In this document: positions 54,601 through 64,000 of the stretch, one piece after another | Layout of the letters: each line of letters begins with the position of its first letter | Numbering within the stretch: the stretch's first letter is position 1 | Assembly (NCBI GenBank): GCA_025738555.1 | Contig: JAOVFP010000009.1 | Location: 2,604,001 to 2,668,000, forward strand | Origin: Cyathus striatus | Taxonomy: Eukaryota; Basidiomycota; Agaricomycetes; Agaricales; Nidulariaceae | Direction of reading: 5' to 3' | DNA: 64,000 nt | The notes under the pieces: model-generated | Database searches by the model: none | Told to the model about the DNA's origin: nothing | Seen by the model: the letters and a program-made list of their open reading frames with translations, nothing else | Translations under genes and position numbers: made by a program

Positions 54601-54905
54601 AATCACTTGATTATGTAATTTTTGTGCTGAGAGTTCAGTGGGTTTTCTCAGTAGATTCCCATTGGACTCTCTGAGAGTCTCACTAATTTAGTAGGACCTC
54701 TCACTGGACTCTCAGCAAATTCTCACTAAACTCTCTCCACACTCTCAATACTCCCACTGGACTCTCACTGGACTCTCACTGAAGTCCAGTGAGACTGTGG
54801 GTCAGTGTAATGACCTCATACATATGCAACCAGCATTCTTGCTCAATTACTAGACATATGGCAACTATTTTTACACCACTTTAGATGTTCTATATCCATT
54901 ATAGC

Positions 54906-55000
54906 ACACTAGAACAATTCTTCATTAATTTTTCTGACAATTTTTTTTTTCTGAACCTCAGATTTGGCTGGTCTTGGCACTTACATGATGTGAGGGAATG
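54906..55000 (+). mobile_element. Right end of the split MITE
   Basis: CCTCAGATTTGGCTGGTCTTGGC followed by ACTTACATGATGTG matches the right end at 33820-33865 and the partial end at 50518-50560. Preceded by a T-run as in the other copy. Confidence 0.5.
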
Positions 55001-56064
55001 CTAAGCACTGCATGACATGCAGTACTTCCATTCCACACAGACAGGATAGCATACAGACAGACAATCAATTCAGTTTTTGATATATTTTCAAGATTTGTAA
55101 GCATGTATTGCATCCACAGAGTTAAAGTTGCAATGCTCATATCCTGTTAGCTTTCTTATTGGAATATCATTCATATTTGAGCCATTAACACCCTTGAATC
55201 TATAAGACTATTGCAGGAACCCTAGTGGTATTATAGGAAATATAGTATTAATATATTAACTAGCACTTCAATTCTCATAGTTTACTAGTAATCTCATAGT
55301 AGAATCATCAACTGCATTTGAAATGCCCTGGTTTTGACTGTTGCTCCTGTCAGAGTGGTTGTTAGATACCCTTGTAGTGGAGTTCAACTCATCTTTGGAA
55401 CAATTACTGCTCCTTTTGTTGGGCCTAGAAGCTATGACTCTGAAGGCCAGGATGCTAGGAATGTGTTACATTCAGGTGTTTCTTTGTAAGGCAGCACCTC
55501 ACCTATCTTGTATTTACTATTGTATGGACATCACTTGAACACTTGTAGACTACCAATACACTGGTCTGGTTTACATGGTGTGTGAGTGAGTTATCATAGA
55601 GGACAATAACTCTATGCCTTTTTAAACCAATCCAGGTTTTTGCAACTCTATGAGAACCATGTGAATGATTGCATAGTGTGTGACAGTGTGGAATGGAAAT
55701 ACACACAATACAAAAGAACCTTCCTATCATAACTGAGAATCCCTGCACTGTCCTCAACAAGGCAATTCCTATCAACTACCACCTTCCAAACTCATCATGA
55801 AGCATAGCCTTCACACACATATAGATATGTCCTCCACTCCCAATTCCTTCCATTGACAACTACCCCCACTTGAGTAGTGGGCCATTAGGCCCACCTGCTG
55901 GGGGGCTCAGCCCTCCTGTTGCCCCTATACCTGTACAAGGAAGGGGGCCAGAGGCACAATCCCCAATACAAATCTTGAATAAACAGTGGCCATGGTTGCC
56001 ATAAGTGAATATCAGCAAGGGGACAACAGTGCCTTGCATGTCAGCAATCTTGAACCACTGATAA
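55001..56064. other. Mostly featureless; holds a retroelement leader fragment
   Basis: 55338-55465 is a diverged copy of 43936-44065, the sequence upstream of the chromodomain Ty3 gag. Elsewhere there is no gene. 55860-55960 is GC-richer and ends an unknown repeat. Confidence 0.45.
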
Positions 56065-56312
56065 GACTAACTTTTAGATAATGTTTATTTATGTAGTATT
56101 AACACCACCAACAAAGAACATAAAGTTCAAGTTAGTTTATATTTAGTTCGAGGGCACAAGAGTTTCAAGTATAGTAAAGTGAACTAAGTATTTAATAGTA
56201 GATAGCATGATTGCCTTCAGGTACTTTCAGAACAGATTTCAGACTTCAGATTTGTACTCAGAATCCAATATCAATTTCAGAATGTACTCTACTGCAAGAA
56301 TGGAAGTATGCC

Positions 56313-57262
56313 AGTGCGGTGCTTAAGGTATTCTAAAAGTATGTCTAACTACTTATATATTTAATTACATGGTGGTGGTCTCATGTGCAATGGAATAGGT
56401 ATAGTACATGATACATTATAAAGTCCTAGTGGAACCATACAGTCAAAGAGGTATAGTTATCCCTCCATATGAAGAATCATGTGGATGTGCTCTGTCTCTG
56501 AGACACATCGTGACATGGTGCATGGCTATTATTAGAAATGCCTCAGGACATGCATTAATACATGTGCTAATTCTGGCCAAGTACTCAGATATAACAGATA
56601 CTGGTGTTTCTGGTACTGGCATGTCTGATGGCACTACCCAATGTGCTGCAGGTAGTGTTTGGCACATGTTTCAAAGTCCTGGGGGCATGCAGTTTTCCAC
56701 ATGGTGGCAGTTTTACACAAGAGAGACATATGGGTGCTCCAGGTTATTCAAGAGACTGTGCGATAGCTATGAGTGTTGGTATCTGGTGGGACCAGTGGTA
56801 CTAAGAGTTCTATATTCCGAAGTATTTCCCTGAAGTCATGTGAGTGTCTAACTTAGTACTGGGTGCATTATTCTAGGTATGGAGAAGTACTAATATGTTC
56901 CAGAGTATTATCTTTAGGTTCTTTTCTTTATTGTATAGTTATCTAGTATGTTGTAATGAATGTAGGAATTGTCAAGCTGCCCAAATATATTGTTGTTATG
57001 TCAAATCCCTTAATTTGTATTGGAGGTGATACTTTGACTGGCAGTGTGGGACTCAACTCCAGCCCTTGGACTCCTCCCTTGATAGTGTACTCATGTAGAA
57101 TACTTTAGCTGGCAGCTCAGGACTCGCCCCAACTCTTGGACTCTTGGACTTGATTCACTAACTGTATTACTAGTACCAGATGTCTATTATATTTCGAAAA
57201 ATAACCTTTATATTTTACTAGACATATCACCACCAAGCAATACAAATAGAGCAGCACAAGCA
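56313..57262. other. Interior of the TIR element; unassigned
   Basis: A 141-aa plus-strand frame at 56408-56833 and an overlapping one at 56604-56804 lack domains. Which, if either, is real cannot be decided from the sequence. Confidence 0.35.
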
Positions 57263-58426
57263 ATGGCACTGCCCCAACAACCCACAAATGAAATGCAAGC
57301 ACTGGCAATGACAATGCCACATCACCAACCAGTCAACATGGACAAACTGCAGGTGGCCCTGCAGGAAAGAGTTGCCACTTTCCATGTGCTGAACAATGAC
57401 ATATCAACTAAGTGTATGAAACAACTAGTGAACAAATCCATGGACAGAGTTAGGGCAATGACCTCATCCTCTAACATAGACCAGAATGACACATGGCTCC
57501 TTGATGCCATGATAATCTACCTGAACAGCCTAGTGCAGGTGAACCACACTACAAAAAAGAATAAGACAGGATCATGAGTAAGTACTCCTATGTCCCAAGT
57601 ATCACTAGACTCTTGACAGGTCATTGCACCATAGAACATCAAGTGCTAAAGCATGGTGAGGGGCATTATTGCCTATGACCTGAACATTGAGTCAGTCATC
57701 ATGCAAATAAGCAGTTCATGCCTCCCAAAGGAGGAGGAAGAACAATACCACATGCACACATCAACTCAGCAGGGGTTTAGAGCTATATCAGGGGGATTCC
57801 ACCCTCAACAGCCCTCATCTGAACCCAGTTCATTCCACCTGGTGGCAGCATCACCAATGCAGAACCCACAACTCCATGAGATGAGCTGCATCTCAGAACA
57901 AGTAACAGCACAATGCTTGCATGTGTCATGTGAAGGATGCATTCCAAGAGCTCTGGAAAAGGATGAACATATAGTATTACAACACATGTGTGATTGGGAC
58001 CTGAGAGAGTATGGCAGGTCAGACATCAATGACCAATGCATCTGATTCAATTGTGGTGCTGTCATAGAACTCAACACCAGAGAATGGGAGTGGGCTATGT
58101 TCAGGAATACATGAAATGAGACACCCACTCCCACTCAAACCAATAACTACCACTGACCCTTGGTGGCATTCACAGAGGAGTATCAGCAGGAGAGGGAAAT
58201 AATCTCCTCCTCCCAGTACTTGCAACAATCAGGGAGCCCAATGGGAGAATCACCCAACCAAACCAATCCCATACTAGGACAACATCTCCAATATGACAGT
58301 CATGGAATGTCAATCCTCCCACAATGTGTTGATATGCCAGCTTTTAAAATAAACTTATTTTTCACTTTTATTCATTCATTTTATTCAAACTTCTATATTA
58401 AATTGGTGCAAGGAACCACCCCATGA
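57263..58426 (+). CDS. Unrecognised multi-exon hypothetical gene in the TIR element
   Basis: Frames at 57263-57577 and 57653-58045 look protein-like. The first is Met/Gln-rich and helical (KLQVALQERVATFHVLNNDISTKC, then NTWLLDAMIIYLNSL-like content). It ends at a GTAAGT donor-like word near 57577 with a CAG acceptor near 57620. The second is Gln/Ser-rich, with a Cys cluster (CLHVSCEGC) and an acidic stretch. 58160-58426 may be a further exon. No family recognised and stops occur between pieces, so it may be decayed. It lies between the TIRs and in one orientation, which fits a transposon gene. Confidence 0.35.
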
Positions 58427-59264
58427 GTACAAGAGTTGGAATGAGTCCCAAGTTGCCAACTATAGTATTTTATACAAAATACCTTATTAAGGAATGAGTA
58501 CAAGGACTGGGGTTGAGGCCTGTGCCACCAGCCAAAGTATCCCTCAGTGATACAAACCAAGGGTATTGGAAATATATCATATAGGTTGTCAGTTCCCAGT
58601 ACTCATTTAATATAATACTTTCATTTATTAGTAGCTGATGTACTACTTCTTTTATAACCATTATTATTTTACCAAGAAGCCACTGTACCACTCTCATACA
58701 CCTTGACTGGTGTTCTTGCACAAAGTCGGACACATCATGTGCTGCTGTATATAACTCCAAAGCAAATCCTACTCAAGGTACCTACATTAGTATCGCTCAT
58801 ACACGTAGCCTTAATAAAATGTGACCTGTACCTACCATATGAGAATTTGAGTGTTTGCACAGTTTACATGTGCAAAACCGCATGGACAATGGCATGGGAA
58901 ATAACCAAGAACAGTACCAATGCCATCACACACTATTGATGCACATTGCAGAAAGGGCTGTTAACTCTGGGAACTCTTTTAACCAAGCATGTACTAACAC
59001 AAGCACACATTTTAGCACATGTACTGAGCTAGTACCAACACCACAGAGTTTGAGGTGCCTCTGGAACAAGGTACAACCATATAGAGGGTTCTCTACACCT
59101 TAGGGAACATATGAACAGCCTTAGAAATAGCATACACAATCTATTTACATCTACTATACACTATTTACCATTACAAATAATGTAGGTAGGATTTTTAGTA
59201 TATAATTTAGGGATGGTAGAATAAGTAAAGCAAGTACTGCACAAGCCATCTTCCATTCTCGAAG
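58427..59264. other. No gene seen
   Basis: Interior of the TIR element. Short overlapping frames only. Confidence 0.4.
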
Positions 59265-59542
59265 TAGAGTAACATTCTGAAATCAGTATCTGAAGTTTTG
59301 ATTAGAATTTGAAGTACTGAGTACTATTGAATTGAATTGAATATTGGTTATCTGAGTTTTTGAACTAGTACTGAATTGAAGTATTAAAACCCAGTCTTAG
59401 AAATCAAGCTATAGTCTTTAACATCATTCTATTTCATTATTGCTAACCAGATACCCTTCATACTAAATATAACTAATGTAAATACATATTTTATGTTGGT
59501 GGTGCTACTACTGACATAATAAAGTACTACTAAAAGTTAGTC

Positions 59543-59799
59543 ATATCATCTGGAGCCCACTGCAAGGGGGAGGCCAGATTTTGTGTAAACAAGTACAAAG
59601 GAGGAAACTCTAGAGAAAGCAGAAACTGGAAAAGAAATAACTTGCACAGACATAATTGTACCAATGTAAAATTGTATTCATACATGGAATAAGGTCATGA
59701 ACATCACATTAAAATTTGGGATCGAACAGACAAAATTTGAGTGAACTAGAGTACAGTCATATAGAAACAGTCATAAAGAGAGCTCTTTGTGCTCCCCCC
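59543..59799. other. No gene seen
   Basis: Unremarkable sequence ending in a C-run at about 59797. Confidence 0.4.
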
Positions 59800-60045
59800 C
59801 CCTTACATGTGAATTGGTGAAGTTCATGTGAAATTCATATGAAATTCATGTGAACTTTTTACTCACTATTTTTTCAATTTTTGGGTGAGAATGCTGCAAA
59901 TTAATTCATGTAAATTTCACATGAATTTCAGGTGAAAGATTCACCTAATATTCATGTGAATTTTCACAATCCAGATTCATGTTCACTCTAAATGTATGTG
60001 AAATTCACATGTAATTCACATGAAGTGCAGGTGGAACATTACTCT
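59800..60045. mobile_element. MITE-like unit of CATGTGAA/TTCACATG words
   Basis: About 12 copies of TTCAYATGAA- and CATGTGAATT-type words on both strands, arranged so the two halves fold on each other, with ACATGTGAATT near the left end and ATTCACATG near the right. Non-coding. Exact ends and duplication not defined. Confidence 0.5.
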
Positions 60046-60065
60046 TACTATATATAGTATAGCGT

Positions 60066-60170
60066 ATAAAAAAAAGAGCATTCACACTGGTATTCAAACG
60101 CCCATCCTCACAAAACCAGCCATGTATTTCCCACAACCAGCACACTTAACCACTACACCATATGACCTTA
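60066..60170 (-). ncRNA. tRNA-derived SINE-like unit
   Basis: On the minus strand, TGGTGTAGTGG (60150-60160) fits the RNA polymerase III A box. CGTTTGAATACC about 50 bases downstream (60089-60100) is close to a B box. A T-run (60068-60076 on the plus strand as A) is a terminator. The anticodon-arm region does not fold as a normal tRNA, so I call it SINE-like and not a tRNA gene. Confidence 0.45.
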
Positions 60171-61160
60171 TTTCTCAAAGGTGCTATATGCTATATAGTC
60201 ACCTTATACTCTCTACCTGCCAATTTTTTTTGTGCAATGTCGAATAACTTCCCACATGTTTGCTGTCATACCATGCATCCCCCACTGTCCTTCCACCACC
60301 ACCACCACCACCACCATTCTGCTCCCCCCCTCCCTCTGTTTAACTCCATGTCATAGAGTGCTGTTTCACACTAAGTAAGTTTATTCATATTGCGGATAAT
60401 CAATATTGATGGATATTGATGAGTACTGACCACTGTTTCTTTAGGATCAATTCCCTTCTCCCTCACCACTGTTGACTCTCACCATTGTCAATCCACCAGC
60501 ATTTGTCAGCAGTCGCTTTTAGGTAAGCCTTTTTTTTTTTAGCACATATTGATATTCACACAACTGACACCTTATCAATTACAGCCCCCACTCCCACACA
60601 TGCACTTTGTGTCAATATGGCAATGCTGCATTCACCACTGCAAGATACATGTGTTGTCAACATACCACACTGTGTCAATACACATGGGATCATCCTCCCC
60701 ACCTTGATCCCTTTCAATTTTGCCATACAATAGGAAGGAGTAATGTATTTGAAGATGTTTAGTGGGTTACAGAATTGAGTAGTATGGTACATCTCCCTCC
60801 CTCCCCCTCCCCATGCTACCCCTCCAAGCTTCATGGGCAGCAACACATTCTACCACCTTCAATACCAGATCACAACAGCTCCCCTCTCGATCCCCACCCC
60901 TTTCAGCCCCAGCATCAACACGAAATGCCGACACTGTGTTACCACCCCCTCAACAATTCCACACCCACTCTGCCATCCACCCATAAGTGTCAGCTAATTT
61001 GATCATTGAGTAGCAGGGATATATGATTGTGGCAATTGCCTCAATGTCCTCCCCCCTCCCATTATGCTAGGGAATGTGTGTGAACCAAGGCCATGCTTTG
61101 GGGGAGGGGGAGGGGGAGAATTTGAGGATGCTAGGTGCTCCTACTCCACTGTCTGCCATC
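60171..61160. other. No gene seen
   Basis: Pyrimidine-rich and C-run-rich DNA. 60292-60316 is a CCA trinucleotide microsatellite. Confidence 0.5.
60292..60316 (+). repeat. (CCA)n microsatellite
   Basis: About eight uninterrupted CCA/ACC units. Confidence 0.95.
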
Positions 61161-61189
61161 CTCAAGTCCTAGGGCAGCCAACACAGTGT

Positions 61190-61520
61190 CACCAAGTTCT
61201 CAATATTCTCCTCCATGTCCTCTCCCCCCTCCCTTTGCACTGCAGTGTATCCACCATTATCATCTCTGCCATCTCTGAGTCCTTGGCATCCCCCCCTCCC
61301 TTTGCATTGTGGTGTCCTCATTGTCCTCCCCCCCCTCCCTTTGCACTGCAGTGTATCCGCCATCACCATCTCTGCTGTCACTGAGTCTTTGGCATCCCCC
61401 CCTCCTTTTGCACTGCGGTGTGTCCACTGTCACCATCTCTGCCATTGCTGAGTCCTTGGCATCCTCCCCCCCTCCCTTTGCACTGCAGTGTGTCTGCTGT
61501 CACCATCTCTGCTGTTTGGC
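61190..61520 (+). repeat. ~68-bp minisatellite
   Basis: CCCTTTGCACTGCAGTGT-type units start near 61231, 61298, 61334, 61403 and 61472; four spacings are about 67-69 bp and one is half length. Each unit has ACCATCTCTGC and GAGTC-TTGGCATCC. Explains the false open frames here. Confidence 0.9.
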
Positions 61521-61581
61521 TCACTTATTGATGCTGTGTGGCTCAGGGGCACTTAGGTGTGTGCATGATGCTTCCAAGTTG

Positions 61582-61726
61582 GCAGAGAAGATTGTGTATA
61601 TCATAGCTAAGTTTAATGTAGATATTATTAGTCTACCAATAGAATTGGTTTTTGCAGAGAAGATTGTGCACATTGTAATTAAGTTTAGTATAGATAATAT
61701 TAGTCCACCAATAGAATTACACCACA
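61582..61726 (+). repeat. 72-bp tandem duplication
   Basis: Two copies beginning GCAGAGAAGATTGTG and ending near ACCAATAGAATT. Confidence 0.85.
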
Positions 61727-61959
61727 TGTTAAGATAATTTTAGACAAGGTTAGGAAGCATGTCATGTGTGTGTACACATGGGACACAGGCCATGGGACAC
61801 AAGCTGTCAAGTTCATTGTGTCCCCCCCACTTAACTCTCAACCACTCAACCACCATCTCTTAGTTCAACTTTGTTAAACTCTTACTCTGTGTTTTCAACA
61901 AATGTGCTATCTCAAAACAGCAAAAAAGCAACAATACCCCAGTCTCACCACCAACTTCT

Positions 61960-63948
61960 TGCAGTGGTTTGACTTGCACTGAGCCACCTGCCTCTAAAGG
62001 CCACAAACGTACACAATCTACTGTAGATACTACATCTGAGCCAGCTACCAAGAAGCCTGCTGTTACAGCTGATGAAGAAACAGTAGATAACAGTGAAAAG
62101 CAGGGAAAGAAAAGAGGTGGGAGGGGAAGAGGTGGGAAACTAAGGGGGAGAGGTGGGTGGTATGTATCAGCTATTGTAGTTGTTTTTCAAAGTTCAATAT
62201 CTGACTTAAATTTTAAGTAAAACCACTGGTAATAAGGATAAGGAAGACAAAGCCACAAGCAATGCAGCCAACAAAGAGAAATCCAAGGCATAAGTATATA
62301 TTTTGTTGCACTAGATTCTTCTAATGCAATAATTTTAGTGCTATGAAGAAACTTCAAGAAATGTCAATTTCTATTGCACCACCTATGCAGCCCAAGACTG
62401 CTGGTGCCTCTGAGATCTCTAGGGCTTCTGAGATTACTAGCACTTCTGAGATTGCTAGCACTTCTGAGATCACTGGCACTTCTGGAGTCTTGGCTACAAC
62501 CCCAAGCCAATCAAGTGATTCTGGAGACAATAACTCTGAAGTTGAACATGCCAGTGAGACTGAGGGCATAACTCAGGATAATAATGAGGAAAATGAAGAC
62601 AATACAGAAGATAAAGATGGTGATAGCAATAATAATGACTATGATGGTGATGATGATGTAGAAGAAAGAGAAGATATGGTTTTAGATGAGAACGACAGTA
62701 GCTTGGCTCAGATTGAGGAGGAAGATGTAGGCACAATGGATATTGGTATGTGCTATATTTTTATTTGTACCTTTTCTAAAATGTTTATAGACTCCACATT
62801 AGCTTCTGATACTGTACCTACAAAGGAAGATTTAAAGGGTGCATCCAGAACTACTGGTATTTCTCATTATTTTTTTCTTGGTAATAGAAGTTCTGAAATA
62901 AATTTGTAGGAGGCATATTCTGGGGTAGAGCTCAGGGAAATAACTTTCGGTTTGCTGATAACATGAACAAAAGTTCATCTATGGTTGTAAACCCTCAGGG
63001 GTTTGTCTACATCACAGTCTCTGATGATTCTCCTAAGTTTAACCCAACCTTGTTGAATACTGAAGCACCTCCTCAAGCTGTGCCAACCACAGTAAACTCT
63101 TGTCTTAAATCTGTACTGGACTCTGTTGCAAAAAGAATGCCCATCATTAAATGTAAGATTAACTTTGACTTAATGTTATTACTTGACTAACATTAAATAG
63201 TTCAAAATAGGCTTATTATGAACTTTGACACTGAGTGTGATACTTGGATTATATTTGGACATTTCAATGATATTGAGAGCACTGATACTATTCAGTGGAC
63301 TTCTTGAATGAATGATCTGGTGTTATATCTTGCTGCTGTAATGTCATTTTCACTTATATTCATATCTAATCTCTCATAATTTCTTAGATTTCTGTGAAAG
63401 AAACTGTAAACTTCCACTGAGCAAGAAGTGTGGGCAGTTCCTTTGGATCATCAACAACTACTAAGAGCAGTGAAAATGTCTCTGGTTCTGGTGTTACTGA
63501 TGAGAATCTTGATATTCCTGATGGACTCACTAAGAAACAAGAACTTATTATATCCATTTATAAGGTGGATAAGTCTCTTCTTAGTCATAAGAACTGGTCT
63601 ATTCAGATAGCATGGAAAATATACCAAGAGGTTCAACAAGTTAAGCAGTTGGTTGAATCAAACCCTCAAATGTGGCCCTCTGATATGGATAAGCCAATTA
63701 CAAAAGACTTACACACAATGTTTGGAGCTGCTGGAACTTATCCTGACATGGAGGAGTGGTTGAGTAGTGCAACTCCACCTGATAATAAGGCAACTCGTGA
63801 GTTATGGGGATTGGAGAAGACTGCAGGATTCACTAGGGCAGACTTGGAAAACTGGATTAAGAAAAAGAAAGGTATTAGTGCTGGAAAGGGAAAGCAGAAG
63901 GCAGAGGGGGGAATGAGTAAGAAGGGATCTGGTATAAAGAATAAGTAA
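61960..63948 (+). pseudogene. Unrecognised multi-exon gene with two in-frame TGA codons
   Basis: A clear exon series. Lys/Arg/Gly-rich exon 61960-62157 (SKGHKRTQS, then KKRGGRGRGG). A Ser/Thr-repeat and acidic exon ending at 62745 (SEI-TS repeats, then a D/E/N run). Exons 62791-62856, 62910-63152, 63201-63337 and 63388-63948. The last four introns are GT-AG with phases that keep one frame. The core reads GGIFWGRAQGNNFRFADN, NPQGFVYITVSDD and, across an intron, IIKFQNRLIMNFDTECDTW. The final exon is helical and ends in a Lys-rich tail. TGA occurs at 63305 and 63418; the second and probably the first derive from CGA or TGG. The join around 62157-62343 is not resolved. The family is unknown to me; possibly a repeated gene or transposon cargo. 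Confidence 0.55.
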
Positions 63949-64000
63949 GTAAAGTTGTGAAAGATAGCAATTTTTGCTTTTAAATTTGTATCCAATGTAC

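Larger units (their letters stand above)
51236..54850. mobile_element. Second foldback element made of GTGTGAC-type repeats
   Basis: Arms at about 51236-52065 and 54140-54850 are inverted copies. The outer part shares GAATGCTGG, CCCACA and CTCACTGGAC in matching order. Next come tandem repeats (TGAGTGTGACACTGTGTGA type, 51400-51780, versus the complementary 54180-54600). The inner part shares a GGTATTGAGTAA-like word and GGTGACA. The arms are imperfect, so it is older than the 10795-14098 palindrome. No target duplication is visible. The interior carries intron-bearing gene debris (52340-52970). Confidence 0.6.
56065..59542. mobile_element. 3.5-kb element with ~250-bp imperfect TIRs
   Basis: GACTAACTTTTAG at 56065 and its complement ending at 59542 begin inverted repeats of about 250 bp (to about 56312 and from about 59265). 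Matched words include ACACCACCAACA, TTATATTTAGT and TTTCAGAATG. No target duplication is certain. The interior carries plus-strand frames (57263-58045), perhaps the cargo or a decayed transposase gene. Confidence 0.6.

Overview
This window looks like a transposon-dense island from a filamentous fungus, most likely a basidiomycete (Agaricomycetes). The evidence is short GT-AG introns of about 35-55 nt (one of 203 nt) in the few gene-like loci, a truncated NB-ARC (STAND/NLR-type) gene, and a mix of Ty3/gypsy, chromodomain Ty3 and tyrosine-recombinase (DIRS-type) retroelements. No rRNA, CRISPR or bacterial-type gene was seen. The only host-like gene that reads as intact is a dual-specificity phosphatase at 40770-41517. 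A decayed, intron-containing duplicate of it lies at 6796-7400.

Layout. 1-6795: no convincing gene; two perfect 22-bp inverted repeats sit 5 kb apart. 6796-7400: phosphatase pseudogene. 7709-8386: an LTR that cuts the 3' end off a minus-strand NB-ARC gene (8387-9759, three exons). 10103-14638: a MULE-like element with about 200-bp terminal inverted repeats (TIRs) and a perfect 9-bp target duplication. Inside it, at 10795-14098, is a second insertion with its own 9-bp duplication: a near-perfect 3.3-kb palindrome built from 102-bp and 19-bp tandem repeats. 15150-16560: a decayed minus-strand repeat-containing hypothetical locus.

16668-40332 is a Russian-doll nest. A TA-flanked pogo/Fot-like TIR pair encloses (a) a small TIR element (16822-34502), which contains a reverse-oriented solo LTR (16921-33259, TSD TCGG), into which a 14.96-kb Ty3/gypsy element inserted very recently (17010-31969, TSD TCGT, LTRs almost identical), and (b) a dead DIRS-type element on the minus strand (about 34950-39183). 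The large Ty3 element carries gag-protease and pol in separate ORFs plus two extra ORFs of unknown function (22016-24565 and 29665-30444). Between gag and pol it has a 1.5-kb spacer with promoter-like words. Its LTRs are packed with CATTGT/ACAATG words that resemble HMG-box sites.

42080-43823 is a non-coding TIR element. 44221-49172 is a chromodomain-type Ty3 element killed by three in-frame stops that all fit C-to-T changes; its 3' LTR starts near 49206. 50583-55000 is a small TIR element split by a 3.6-kb foldback element made of GTGTGACA-type repeats, which also carries intron-bearing gene debris. 56065-59542 is another long-TIR element with unrecognised plus-strand ORFs. 59800-61730 holds a MITE, a tRNA-derived SINE-like unit and minisatellites. 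61960-63948 is an unrecognised multi-exon gene with two in-frame TGA codons.

There is no operon-like cooperation among genes. The main biology is layered transposition, recurrent C-to-T decay (often at CpG) in the older elements, and one young, unusually gene-rich retrotransposon. All family names rest on motifs read by eye; no database search was possible.
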